Positions 45,652-54,039 of a stretch of 64,000 bases of DNA are shown here, piece after piece. Origin of the DNA: DATFQI01 sp963831105 (GTDB lineage: Bacteria; Actinomycetota; Thermoleophilia; Solirubrobacterales; Solirubrobacteraceae); NCBI GenBank assembly GCA_963831105.1, contig CAWHOS010000003.1, positions 1,116,001 through 1,180,000 on the forward strand, read 5' to 3'. Both the position numbers and the translations under genes were made by a program. Below the pieces are notes generated by a model. That model had not been told where the DNA came from. It did not search any database and saw only the letters and a program-made list of their open reading frames with translations. The stretch's first letter is position 1, and each line of letters begins with the position of its first letter.

Positions 45652-47178
45652 ATGATCCGTCTGATCGGCCTGATCCTGGTGGCGTCGTCGTTCTGCTTCT
45701 GGACCGGCACGGCGGGAGCGGAGCGGCGCGCGTACGTGCTCGTGGGCACGGATTCCTCGTTCGTGAGCCACCGGTATCGCGGCTCGCCGTTCGCGACCGA
45801 CGTCACCCGGCATGTCAGGGCCTTGACCGTGCTCGAGGACGGCCGGATCGTGCTGATGACCGATGGAGGCACGCTCTCCGTCGTCGATCCGTTGGGGAGG
45901 ATCGCCGACGTGGCGCGACTGCCCGACCCGTACGGGCCGACCCGGCCGAGCGCGGCCGGGTACGACCTCGAGCGGGAGCGCGGCGGGACGCTGCTCGCGG
46001 TGGTGGCCGGCCGGGTCTTCCGGGTGGCCCCCGACTTCAGCTACGCGGAGGTGGCGATCGCCGGCGCGGGCGGTGCCCGCGGCGTCGATCCGCTCGACGG
46101 CGGCGGCTTCCTGCTCGCGGCGCGCCATCGCGTGTTCCGCGTGTCGCCGGACGGGTCCGCGACGCCGCTGGCCGGCTCGGGCTCGAGCCGCCGCGCGCAG
46201 GAGGGCTCCGCGCTCGCCTCGCCCGCGGGGGCGCCGCTGGACGTCGTCCAGAGGGCCGACGGTGCCATCGCGTTCACGGACGCCAGGAGCCACTCGGTGC
46301 TGGAGGTGCGGGACGGTCTGATCCGGCGCCTCGCGGGCGGTGGCCGCGACGCGCGCGAGCTTCGGTCCGCAGGCCGGCCCGCACGGTCCGTGCAGATGTT
46401 CCTCTCCGACGGCGGCGGGCTGGAGGAGCTGGACGACGGGTCGCTCGCGCTCGTCACGGACGACGGCCTGCGGGCGGTCGCGTCCGGGCGCATCCGCGAG
46501 CTCGTGCGCGGCGCCTCCGACCCGCCGCACGGCTTCCCGCCGGTCTGGGCGGGCGATCGCGTCGGCCGCTCCTGGCTGTACGCCCCGACCGCCTTCGCAA
46601 CCACCGCCGGCGAGTGGGTCCTCGGCGGCTACAACGGGCTGATGCTGGTGACGCGGCCGGACGGCGGGTCCTCACGACTGGCGGCCGCGGTTCTCAGCTC
46701 CACCCAGCGCACGGTCTGGCGCCGCAAGGTCTCGATCTCGCTGACGCAGCCCGCGCGGGTGGTGGTACGCGTCCGCTCCGGAGGGCGCGTGGTCGCCACG
46801 GGGGAGCGTGACGCTCCGGCCGGGCGTTCGACGCTGCGGCTCTCGCGCGCGCTCCCGGGCCGCGTGAGCACCGTCGAGCTGCGGGCACGCGCCGGCAGCG
46901 GCGCGTTCGCCTCGCACAGCCGCAGGGTGCTCGGGCGGCCGCGGCTCCCGCTCGCCGCGGCGCGGCGAACGCTTCGGGCATGGGGGTACCCCGGCGGCGA
47001 CGCGTGGGTGGAGGTGACCAACTGCCGCCGGCTCGGGACGCGACGGATCCGCTGCCGGCTCATGGGCGGCGGCGACGGGACGACAACCGTCAACGAGCGC
47101 GACACCCTGACGCTGCGCAGGGACGGCTGGATCGAGGCGCGCTCGCCATACGGCCGCGCCCTGGTCGAAGTGCTCTAG
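45652..47178 (+). CDS. secreted beta-propeller protein with an added C-terminal beta domain
   Basis: 508 residues from ATG at 45652 (ATG at 45640 and a further upstream start are possible). Signal MIRLIGLILVASSFCFWTGTAGA. Residues about 40-330 show repeated short blades with the NHL-like pattern: ALTVLEDGRIVLMTDGG, DVVQRADGAIAFTDARSHSVLEV, EELDDGSLALVTDDGLRAV. A second domain (about 345-430) is an Arg-rich Ig-like fold. The last 60 residues carry a Cys pair (NCRRLG, RCRLMG). No catalytic residues are apparent. Its stop and that of the Ppx gene share ctag. Confidence 0.75.
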   Translation: MIRLIGLILVASSFCFWTGTAGAERRAYVLVGTDSSFVSHRYRGSPFATDVTRHVRALTVLEDGRIVLMTDGGTLSVVDPLGRIADVARLPDPYGPTRPSAAGYDLERERGGTLLAVVAGRVFRVAPDFSYAEVAIAGAGGARGVDPLDGGGFLLAARHRVFRVSPDGSATPLAGSGSSRRAQEGSALASPAGAPLDVVQRADGAIAFTDARSHSVLEVRDGLIRRLAGGGRDARELRSAGRPARSVQMFLSDGGGLEELDDGSLALVTDDGLRAVASGRIRELVRGASDPPHGFPPVWAGDRVGRSWLYAPTAFATTAGEWVLGGYNGLMLVTRPDGGSSRLAAAVLSSTQRTVWRRKVSISLTQPARVVVRVRSGGRVVATGERDAPAGRSTLRLSRALPGRVSTVELRARAGSGAFASHSRRVLGRPRLPLAAARRTLRAWGYPGGDAWVEVTNCRRLGTRRIRCRLMGGGDGTTTVNERDTLTLRRDGWIEARSPYGRALVEVL

Positions 47179-48704
47179 TCGACGATCACCAGCTCGCGCC
47201 CGAGGGCCTTCTCGAGCAGCTCGCGCTCCCGCTCGGCGGCCCATCGCGCCACGGTGACGTCCTCGGTGTGCCGCAGCCGCAAGGCCACGTGCCCGTCGAC
47301 CATGTCGACCGCGACCCCCTCGACGGTCTGGTCGCGCGGGCGCTCGAGCTGCTCGGCGAGGCGCAGCACGGCCGCGCAGCGCTCCACCAGCGCCTCGTCG
47401 CCGTCGCGCGCGAGCGCGGAGAACTCGCCGAGCCCGGGCGAGCCCTTGCGGTGGTAGCGGGCGAGCTGGCCGATCAGGCCGGTCTCGCGCGGGGAGTGGC
47501 CGGGCAGGCCGGCGCTGAGGATCAGATAGCGGGAGTGCTTGTGGTGGTCGTCGTAGTCGACGGCGGTCCCGATGTCGTGCAGGATCGCGGCGGACCAGAG
47601 CAGGTCGCGCTCCAGGGAGTCGCAGTCGTGCAGGCCGGCGCGGCCGAGCGCGTCCCAGAGCTCGAGCGCGAGCCGCGCGACGTGCTCGACGTGCGCGAAG
47701 TCGGCCCCGTAGGCGCTGGCGAGGTTGAGCACGGACGCTCGCCGCACGTCCTCGACCAGCGGCGGGTCGTGGCCGGCGAGCAGCGTCTCGTAGAAGACGC
47801 CCTCGCGCAGGCCCGCCTCCGTGACCTCGAGCGTCTCGAAGGAGCCCGCCTCCATCACGGACTGCACGACGATCGCGCCGGCGAGGATCAGGTCGCCGCG
47901 CGCGGCCTTGATCCCCGGCACGCCCGCGCGCTCGGAGGCCGGCAGCTCGGCGAGCTTCTCGACGAGATCGTCGAGCGCGCCGCGCTCGATCGCGAAGCCC
48001 TGGACGCCGTAGGACGGCAGCTCGGCCGCGATCTCCGCGGCCGACGCCAGGTTGCGCACCGTGCCGCCGACGCCGACCAGGTGCCCGCCGCGCCCCAGCC
48101 AGTCGGCCTGCTCGAGCTGCTCGGCGACGTGGGCGCGCAGCGCCTTGACCTGCTTGCCCTTCGCGCGCTCGCCGGGCAGGAAGCGCTCCGTCATGCGCAC
48201 CGCGCCGAGCGGCCACGAGCGCATGTCCGTGGCCAGCCGGCTCTCGACGCGGGTGAGCTGCATCGAGCCGCCGCCGAGGTCCAGCGCGACGCCGTCGGCG
48301 AGCATCGTCGAGTTGACCGCCGCCAGGTAGCCGTAGCGCGCCTCCTCCTCGCGCGTGAGCACCCGCACCTCCAGGCCGGTCCGCTCGCCCGCGGCGTCCA
48401 GGAACGCGCGCTGGTTGGCGGCGTCGCGGATCGCGGAGGTGGCGACGGGCTGGACGTCCTCGACGCCGGTGGCGCGGCAGAAGTGCGCGTAGAGCTCGAG
48501 CGTCTCCAGCGCGCGCTCCATCGGCTCGTCCGCGAGCGTGCCGTCCTCCGCCTGCCCGGCGGCGATCCGCACTGCCTCGTGGATCTCGTCCGTGCGCCGC
48601 CACCACGCGCGCCCGGTCTCGTCGGGCTCGGCGTAGCTGAAGACGACCAGCCGGAAGGAGTTGGACCCGAGGTCGATTACGGCGAGCTTGGCCGGCTCGC
48701 TCAC
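47175..48704 (-). CDS. Ppx/GppA family phosphatase (exopolyphosphatase type)
   Basis: 509 residues. The actin-like ATPase fold opens with LAVIDLGSNSFRLVVF, and continues with VATSAIRDAANQ, TREEEARYGYLA and VALDLGGGSMQLT, the phosphate-binding loops. From about residue 310 an HD domain follows (LLWSAAILHDIGTAVDYDDHHKHSRYL), as in exopolyphosphatase. These enzymes split inorganic polyphosphate or (p)ppGpp. The gene is the second in a two-gene run with the cNMP-binding protein (ATGA-type overlap at 48701-48704). Confidence 0.93.
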   Translation of the reverse strand: MSEPAKLAVIDLGSNSFRLVVFSYAEPDETGRAWWRRTDEIHEAVRIAAGQAEDGTLADEPMERALETLELYAHFCRATGVEDVQPVATSAIRDAANQRAFLDAAGERTGLEVRVLTREEEARYGYLAAVNSTMLADGVALDLGGGSMQLTRVESRLATDMRSWPLGAVRMTERFLPGERAKGKQVKALRAHVAEQLEQADWLGRGGHLVGVGGTVRNLASAAEIAAELPSYGVQGFAIERGALDDLVEKLAELPASERAGVPGIKAARGDLILAGAIVVQSVMEAGSFETLEVTEAGLREGVFYETLLAGHDPPLVEDVRRASVLNLASAYGADFAHVEHVARLALELWDALGRAGLHDCDSLERDLLWSAAILHDIGTAVDYDDHHKHSRYLILSAGLPGHSPRETGLIGQLARYHRKGSPGLGEFSALARDGDEALVERCAAVLRLAEQLERPRDQTVEGVAVDMVDGHVALRLRHTEDVTVARWAAERERELLEKALGRELVIVD

Positions 48705-49171
48705 GCCCGCAGCTCGGCGATGACGTCGCTGGCCATCCGCAGCCGCAGCGCCAGGATCCGCGCGAGGTCGAGCAGCAGCGTGCGCGCCAGGTCCGGGTCG
48801 GAGGCGGCCAGGCGCTCGAACCCGTCCGGGTCCAGCCTGACGGCCTCGACCTCGGTCTCGGCCACCAGCGTCGCCGAGCGCGGCAGCCCGTCGAAGAACG
48901 CCAGCTCGCCGACGACCGCCGGCGCCTCGATCGTCTTGAACGCGGTCTCCCCGCGCGGGAGGCGCACGCCGAGCGTGCCCTCCGTGATCAGGTAGAGCCC
49001 GCGGTCCTCCTCGCCGGCCTGCAGCACGGCCAGGCCGGCGCCGACCCGCAGCGGCTCGGCGTGGGCGAACACGTTCGCCCAGTCGGCCGCGGTCGCCTCC
49101 GGCATGAAGAGCAGGTCCGCGGACTCCTCCCGGGCCTCGGGCGCTGCGAAGCGGAACGGGCCGGGGATCAC
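48701..49171 (-). CDS. cyclic nucleotide-binding domain protein without DNA-binding domain
   Basis: 156 residues, GTG at 49171. One cNMP-binding (Crp/PKA regulatory) domain: VLQAGEEDRGLYLITEGTLGVRL and VVGELAFFDGLPRSATLVAETEVEAVRL, where the phosphate-binding cassette reads GELAFFDGLPRSA. There is no helix-turn-helix afterwards, only a short helical tail. It may sense cAMP or another nucleotide and regulate the coupled Ppx/GppA phosphatase, a plausible but untested link. Confidence 0.85.
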   Translation of the reverse strand: MIPGPFRFAAPEAREESADLLFMPEATAADWANVFAHAEPLRVGAGLAVLQAGEEDRGLYLITEGTLGVRLPRGETAFKTIEAPAVVGELAFFDGLPRSATLVAETEVEAVRLDPDGFERLAASDPDLARTLLLDLARILALRLRMASDVIAELRA

Positions 49172-49175
49172 GACG

Positions 49176-49547
49176 TCAGCCGCGCTCGATGAGCTCGATG
49201 CGGTAACCGTCGGGATCCTGCACGAAGCAGATCCGGCTGCCGCCCTCGCGCACGCGGTACGGCGGCTTCTCGGGCTCGATGCCCTTCCCGGCGAGCTCGC
49301 CGAGCGTGGCGTCGAGGTCGTCGATCGTGAGCGCGATGTGGTTGTAACCCGTGCCGAGCTCGTAGGAGTCGACGCCGTGGTTGTAGGTGAGCTCGAGCCG
49401 GTCGCCGTCGCCGGGGAGGCCCATGAAGACGTTGATCGCCTCCTCGCGGATCGGCATCCGCCGCCGCTCCTCGAAGCCCAGCGCCTCGTAGAACTCCACG
49501 GAGCGGTCGATGTCCCCGATCCGGTAGCAGGTGTGAATCAGCTCCAT
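49176..49547 (-). CDS. VOC-family lactoylglutathione lyase-like protein
   Basis: 123 residues from ATG at 49547. Glyoxalase I fold with its metal residues: IHTCYRIGDIDRSVEFYEALGF (His5), RLELTYNHG (Glu), GYNHIALTIDDLD (His), and FVQDPDGYRIELIE (Glu). The substrate in actinobacteria without glutathione may be a mycothiol adduct; this is inference. It lies 5 bp upstream of the cNMP-binding gene. Confidence 0.9.
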   Translation of the reverse strand: MELIHTCYRIGDIDRSVEFYEALGFEERRRMPIREEAINVFMGLPGDGDRLELTYNHGVDSYELGTGYNHIALTIDDLDATLGELAGKGIEPEKPPYRVREGGSRICFVQDPDGYRIELIERG

Positions 49548-49552
49548 GGACC

Positions 49553-50428
49553 TCAGTATGTCGCCAGCACGCGCGCCGGGCCGCCAGAGCCCTCCTTCCA
49601 GGGGATCAGGCCCATCACGACGGTCGCGCCGCGCGGCGGCAGCTCGCCGAGGTTGGCGAGGTTCTCGATCCCGACCTTGTCCGCTCGCAGCACGGCGAGA
49701 TGGCTCGCGAACGACGCCGAGGGGCCGTTGTCGAGGCTGAGCGTGTCGACGCCGATGCCGCCGATCTTTCGCTCCTCGAGCAGCCACAGCGTCGCCGCGC
49801 CGGAGAAGCCCGGGAACTGCATGTCGTTGATGAACGCGTCGGCGTCGGCGGCCTTCGCCGCCCAGCCGGAGTTCATCGCGACCAGCGCGCCCTTCGGGAT
49901 GCGGCCGTGGCGGCGCTCGAAGCGGCGCAGGTCGTCCTCGGTGACCTCCGTGGCGGGCTCGCGCGCGGCGCGCTCGGAGATGTCGACGACGACGATCGGC
50001 CGGATCAGCTCCTCGAGCGCGATCTCGTCGGAGGTGCGGCCGCCGGCGACGAAGTGCCCCGGCACGTCCATGTGCGTGGCGGTGTGCTCCCAGAACGTCC
50101 ACTGCTGCCCGTAGAAGCCGTGCTCGGCGATCGTCCGCTCGGTCGTGCGCGCGTTCCCCTCGGGGGAGCCGGGGTAGAGCGCGAAGTCCTCGCGGAACGT
50201 GTGCGTGAGGTCCACGACCTTCCCGCGCCGCCGCCCGTGGCCGCGTCCGCGGCCCCGCCCGTGGCCGTGCCCGGCCGCCGCCGTCGAGGGCATCAGCCCC
50301 GCCGCCAGCGCGCCCGCGCCCGCGGCGAGCGCCGCCCGCCGGCTCAGGCCCGGCGCCGGACGTTCAGGCTCTCCGTCCGCCTCCGCGAGCCTCGCCCGCA
50401 CCGCTTCTGCCGTTCCAGGAACGCACAT
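49553..50428 (-). CDS. exported cyclase-family hydrolase (kynurenine formamidase-like)
   Basis: 291 residues from ATG at 50428. A twin-arginine-type leader is present (LSRRAALAAGAGALAAGLM). Next is a low-complexity stretch of alternating Gly-His and Gly-Arg (GHGHGRGRGRGHGRRRG), possibly a metal- or polyanion-binding tether. The catalytic domain contains VVDLTHTFREDF and WEHTATHMDVPGHFV, the HxxTHxDxPxH metal site of the cyclase family. Substrate unknown; known members are formamidases and isatin hydrolases. It starts 49 bp from the divergent MBL gene. Confidence 0.85.
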   Translation of the reverse strand: MCVPGTAEAVRARLAEADGEPERPAPGLSRRAALAAGAGALAAGLMPSTAAAGHGHGRGRGRGHGRRRGKVVDLTHTFREDFALYPGSPEGNARTTERTIAEHGFYGQQWTFWEHTATHMDVPGHFVAGGRTSDEIALEELIRPIVVVDISERAAREPATEVTEDDLRRFERRHGRIPKGALVAMNSGWAAKAADADAFINDMQFPGFSGAATLWLLEERKIGGIGVDTLSLDNGPSASFASHLAVLRADKVGIENLANLGELPPRGATVVMGLIPWKEGSGGPARVLATY

Positions 50429-50476
50429 GCCCGACCTCCCCAGGTCTCGGATCGGCCGGAGGATACGCTCCGGCGC

Positions 50477-51217
50477 ATGATTCTCGAGCGCGCCATGACG
50501 CCGGATTGGCTCTCCAACACGTATCTGGTCGCCGCCGCGCCCGGCGGCGACGCGCTGCTGATCGATGCGGGCGGCCCGATGGAGGAGCTGTTCGCCAAGG
50601 CCGGCGAGCACGACCTGACGGTCACGCACGTCCTGCTCACGCACCATCACGGCGACCACGTCGCCGCGCTCGGCGAGGTGCTCGAGCGCTGGCCGGACGC
50701 CGAGGTGCTCATCCACGCGGGGGAGCGCGAGCACGTCATGGGCGCGACGGGCGACCTCGAGCCGGACGCCGAGCTCGAGCTCGCCGGCCTGACCGTGCGC
50801 ACCCTGCACACCCCCGGCCACACCAACGGGATGCTCTCGCTGCTGATCGAGGGCAACGTCTTCACCGGCGACACGCTGTTCAAGAACTCCGTCGGCGGCG
50901 TGCGCGCGCCCGGCAGCACGAGCTACGAGGACCTCAGGCGCTCGATCATGGACGTGCTGCTGCAGCTCCCGCCGGAGACCGTCATCCGGCCCGGCCACAC
51001 GGACCCGACCACCGTCGCCGACGAGCTCGAGCACAACCGCTTCGTGCGGATCTGGCGCGGTGTCGACGAGGAGGGCTCGGAGCCCTGCACCGCGCTCGGG
51101 GAGCCCGCGACGCTGATCCTGCTCGGCGACGACTACGACGGCGGCCACAAGGCCTGGGTGCGCTGGCCCGACGGCCGCGACGACATCGTGCCGGGGTCGA
51201 AGGTCGAGCGCGGCTAA
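50477..51217 (+). CDS. metallo-beta-lactamase fold hydrolase
   Basis: 246 residues from ATG at 50477. HHHGDH (THHHGDHVAA), the further His of HTPGHTNGM, the Asp of FTGDTLF and the last His of IRPGHTDP complete the dinuclear metal set of the glyoxalase II-like branch. The C-terminal 50 residues add a beta extension (TLILLGDDYDGGHKAWVRWPDGRDDIV) not in simple glyoxalase II. Substrate unknown. It is close to the VOC glyoxalase-like gene but on the other strand. Confidence 0.9.
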   Translation: MILERAMTPDWLSNTYLVAAAPGGDALLIDAGGPMEELFAKAGEHDLTVTHVLLTHHHGDHVAALGEVLERWPDAEVLIHAGEREHVMGATGDLEPDAELELAGLTVRTLHTPGHTNGMLSLLIEGNVFTGDTLFKNSVGGVRAPGSTSYEDLRRSIMDVLLQLPPETVIRPGHTDPTTVADELEHNRFVRIWRGVDEEGSEPCTALGEPATLILLGDDYDGGHKAWVRWPDGRDDIVPGSKVERG

Positions 51218-51258
51218 GTCCCGGGCGGCCGAGATCGAGGCCGCTAGCGTGGAGGGGG

Positions 51259-51996
51259 ATGGCTCATGAGCCAGAGCAGAAGAGCTCCGGCGGTTTGTCG
51301 CTCCAGACCCTGCTGATCTCCGCCGGCGCGGCCGTGGCGGCGGCCACGATCGTGCCGATGATCTGGGAGCGGGGCACGATCTTCGCGACCGCGATGACCC
51401 CCGTGGTGGTCGCGCTGGCGTCGGAGGCCCTGCGCAAGCCCGTCGAGCGCGTGAGCACCGTCGCGCCGCGAGTGGCGCGGCGGTCAGGCACCGGCGCCGC
51501 CGTGCGCAGGTCCGAGCCCGCGGCGGCCCGGACCCATGATCCCGAGCGCGTCGGGGCCCGCGGGGAAGGGCCGGAGCGCTTCGAGCCGCTGCCCGGCCAC
51601 CTGCGCGACGACGCGCCGTCCGTCCGCGACGACGACCCGTTCGGGCTGCGCAAGGCCCAGCGCACGCCGCGCCCGCGGCTGAAGATCGCGCTCATCACCG
51701 GCCTGCTGGCGTTCGTCATCGCCGCCGGCGTCGTCACCGCGTCGGAGCTGGCGCTGTTCGGCGGCTCGGTCTCCGGCGACCGCCGCACGAGCCTGTTCGG
51801 CGGGCAGAAGTCGCCGAGCACGAGCTCGGACGACGCGAAGGACGAGGCCACGCCCACGGCCACGCCCGACCAGGAGGCGACGCCGTCGCCGGAGGCGACG
51901 GAGACCCCCGCGCCGACGGCCACCGCCACCCCGACGCCGTCGGCCACGGCCAGCCCGGCGCCGACGGAGTCGGTCACGCCGGCGCCCACGCCCTAG
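51259..51996 (+). CDS. two-TM membrane protein with Thr/Pro-rich C-terminal tail
   Basis: 245 residues, ATG at 51259 with a strong ggaggggg site. Two membrane segments: residues about 14-60 (LQTLLISAGAAVAAATIVPMIW and a second half) and about 138-158 (ALITGLLAFVIAAGVVTAS). The C-terminal 60 residues are almost entirely Thr, Pro, Ala, Ser and Glu (PTATATPTPSATASPAPT), probably extracellular and glycosylated or wall-spanning. No known family. It may anchor to the cell envelope. Confidence 0.7.
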   Translation: MAHEPEQKSSGGLSLQTLLISAGAAVAAATIVPMIWERGTIFATAMTPVVVALASEALRKPVERVSTVAPRVARRSGTGAAVRRSEPAAARTHDPERVGARGEGPERFEPLPGHLRDDAPSVRDDDPFGLRKAQRTPRPRLKIALITGLLAFVIAAGVVTASELALFGGSVSGDRRTSLFGGQKSPSTSSDDAKDEATPTATPDQEATPSPEATETPAPTATATPTPSATASPAPTESVTPAPTP

Positions 51997-52007
51997 TCTG
52001 GGCTCGG

Positions 52008-53384
52008 ATGGCCAAGGACCGGATCCCGACCTCGCGGCTGGCGCGCACCGCGAAGGTCTCGAGCCTCGCGGCAGGGCAGGCAGCGCGCCAGCTCGGCACC
52101 CGCGCCACGAACCTGGCGCGCACGGAGGAGGGCCGCGACAAGGCGCTCGAGCGCCGGCACCTCGAGGCCGCGGAGCAGATCGTGGCCGCGCTCGGGACGA
52201 TGAAGGGCGCCGCGATGAAGCTCGGGCAGGTCATGAGCTTCCTCGACGTCGGCCTCGTGCCCGAGGAGCATCGCGAGGAGTTCCAGCGCAAGCTCGGCCA
52301 GCTGCGCGACGCGGCGCCGAAGGTGCGCTTCTCGGACATGCGCAAGGTGATCGAGTCCCAGCTCGAGGAGCCGATCGAGGAGACGTTCGCGGCCTTCGAG
52401 CACCAGCCGATCGCCGCCGCCTCGATCGGGCAGGTCTACCGCGCGCGGCTGCACGACGGGCGCGACGTGGCGGTCAAGGTGCAGTACCCGGGCGTCGCCC
52501 AGGCGGTGCGGGCGGACATGCAGAACCTGGGGATGATCCTGCGGCTGATGAAGCGGGTCGCGCCCGGCCTGGACGTCAAGGCCACGGCGGACGAGATCCG
52601 CACGCGCATCGGCGACGAGCTCGACTACGAGCTCGAGGCCCAGAACCAGCGCACGATGGCCCGCATCTATCGCGGGCACCCGTTCATCGTCGTGCCCGAC
52701 GTGATCTCGGGCCTGTCGCGCGAGAAGGTCATGGTCTCCGAGTTCGTGACGGGCGCCGGCTTCGACGCCATCAAGGAGATGGACCAGGACGCGCGCGACC
52801 GCGTCGGCGAGATCGTCTTCCGCTTCTTCTTCGGCTGCATGTACCGCCACCGCCAGTTCTCCGGCGACCCGCACCCGGGCAACTTCCTGCTGCAGCCCGA
52901 CGGCAAGGTCGCGTTCCTGGACTTCGGGCTCTTCAAGGTGATGCCGGAGGAGCTGATCCGGATCGAGCTCGAGTGCCAGCGCGCCGGCCACGAGGGCGAC
53001 GGCGAACGGCTCAAGCAGATCTGGACCGAGACAGGCTTCCTCCAGCAGCCCGACCGCTTCCGCCCCGACAAGCTGCTCGCCCAGTTCCTCGACGCGACCT
53101 GGTGGTACGTGCTCGACGAGGAGATCCAGCTCGAGCCCGAGATCGCCACGCAGGTGATGATCGAGATGTCGGACCCGCGCTCCTCGCACTTCGGGCAGAT
53201 GCGCCACGAGACGCTCCCGGCGGATCACCTGTTCGGCCGTCGCGTCGAGATGCTCACGCTCGCCGTGCTCTCGCAGCTGCGTGCGCGCGGCAACTTCCAC
53301 CGCGTCGCGCGCGAGTGGATGTACGACGACGAGCCGGTCACCGAGCTGGGGCGTGAAGAAGCGGCCTTCTGGGGCGCCGGGTAG
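52008..53384 (+). CDS. ABC1 kinase-like (UbiB/AarF) family protein
   Basis: 458 residues. The atypical kinase core: KGAAMKLGQVMSFLD (KxGQ motif), AAASIGQVYRARLHDGRDVAVKVQYPG, GDELDYELEAQNQ (ExD), SGDPHPGNFLL and VAFLDFGLFKVMP (DFG). All ADCK-type residues are present. Family members support ubiquinone or menaquinone biosynthesis and lipid handling; in this quinone-using actinobacterium the target is uncertain. The TVP38 gene begins 32 bp inside its 3' end. No membrane helices at the C-terminus are obvious. Confidence 0.9.
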   Translation: MAKDRIPTSRLARTAKVSSLAAGQAARQLGTRATNLARTEEGRDKALERRHLEAAEQIVAALGTMKGAAMKLGQVMSFLDVGLVPEEHREEFQRKLGQLRDAAPKVRFSDMRKVIESQLEEPIEETFAAFEHQPIAAASIGQVYRARLHDGRDVAVKVQYPGVAQAVRADMQNLGMILRLMKRVAPGLDVKATADEIRTRIGDELDYELEAQNQRTMARIYRGHPFIVVPDVISGLSREKVMVSEFVTGAGFDAIKEMDQDARDRVGEIVFRFFFGCMYRHRQFSGDPHPGNFLLQPDGKVAFLDFGLFKVMPEELIRIELECQRAGHEGDGERLKQIWTETGFLQQPDRFRPDKLLAQFLDATWWYVLDEEIQLEPEIATQVMIEMSDPRSSHFGQMRHETLPADHLFGRRVEMLTLAVLSQLRARGNFHRVAREWMYDDEPVTELGREEAAFWGAG

Positions 53385-54039
53385 GCGCTCCGCGCTGATC
53401 CGGCTCGCCCTGCTGGCGCTCGCGATCGCCGTGGCGGTCGCGATCGTGGTGCTGGTGGTGCGGCCGACGCCGGGCGTGGTGCGAGAGCGCGTCGGCGATG
53501 TGCGCGACTGGGTCGACGGGATCGGGCCGCTCGCGCCGCTGCTGTTCATCGCGGTCTCCGCGGCGCTGACGCCGCTGATGTTCCCCGGCCCGCTGCTGGC
53601 GGGGGCGAGCGGGCTGCTGTTCGGGACCGCGCTCGGCTTCCCCGTCTCGCTGGCGAGCGCGGTGCTCGGCGCCACGATCGCCTTCGTGATCGCCCGCTCC
53701 GTCGCGCCCGACGCGGTCGAGCAGCTCGCGGGCCCGCGGCTGGCCGCGCTGGAGGAGCTCGTGAGCCGGCGCGGCTTCCTGAGCGTGCTCTACGCGCGGA
53801 TCGCGCCCGGCGTGCCGTACACGCTCGTCAACTACGCGGCCGGGCTGACGCGCATCCCGCTCGCGGTGTTCGCGGCCGCGACCGCGCTCGGCGCCGCCCC
53901 GCGCGCGTTCGCCTACACGGCGCTGGGCGGCTCGCTCGGCAACCTGCGCTCGCCGGAGGCGGCGGTCGCGGTCGCCGTGCTGGTGGTGATGGGCACGGCC
54001 GGGCTGGTGCTGCTCTACCGCGAGCGGCGCCGGGCTTAG
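53353..54039 (+). CDS. TVP38/TMEM64 family membrane protein
   Basis: 228 residues from GTG at 53353, overlapping the ABC1 gene by 32 bp. Five to six hydrophobic segments with the SNARE-associated/DedA-like core: FPGPLLAGASGLLFGTALG and FLSVLYARIAPGVPYTLVNYAAGL. The TVP38 group are DedA relatives thought to move lipids or act as scramblases. The upstream frame to 53281 only overlaps the ABC1 gene and has no membrane content. Its stop shares ttag with the NrfD-like gene. Confidence 0.87.
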   Translation: MKKRPSGAPGRRSALIRLALLALAIAVAVAIVVLVVRPTPGVVRERVGDVRDWVDGIGPLAPLLFIAVSAALTPLMFPGPLLAGASGLLFGTALGFPVSLASAVLGATIAFVIARSVAPDAVEQLAGPRLAALEELVSRRGFLSVLYARIAPGVPYTLVNYAAGLTRIPLAVFAAATALGAAPRAFAYTALGGSLGNLRSPEAAVAVAVLVVMGTAGLVLLYRERRRA

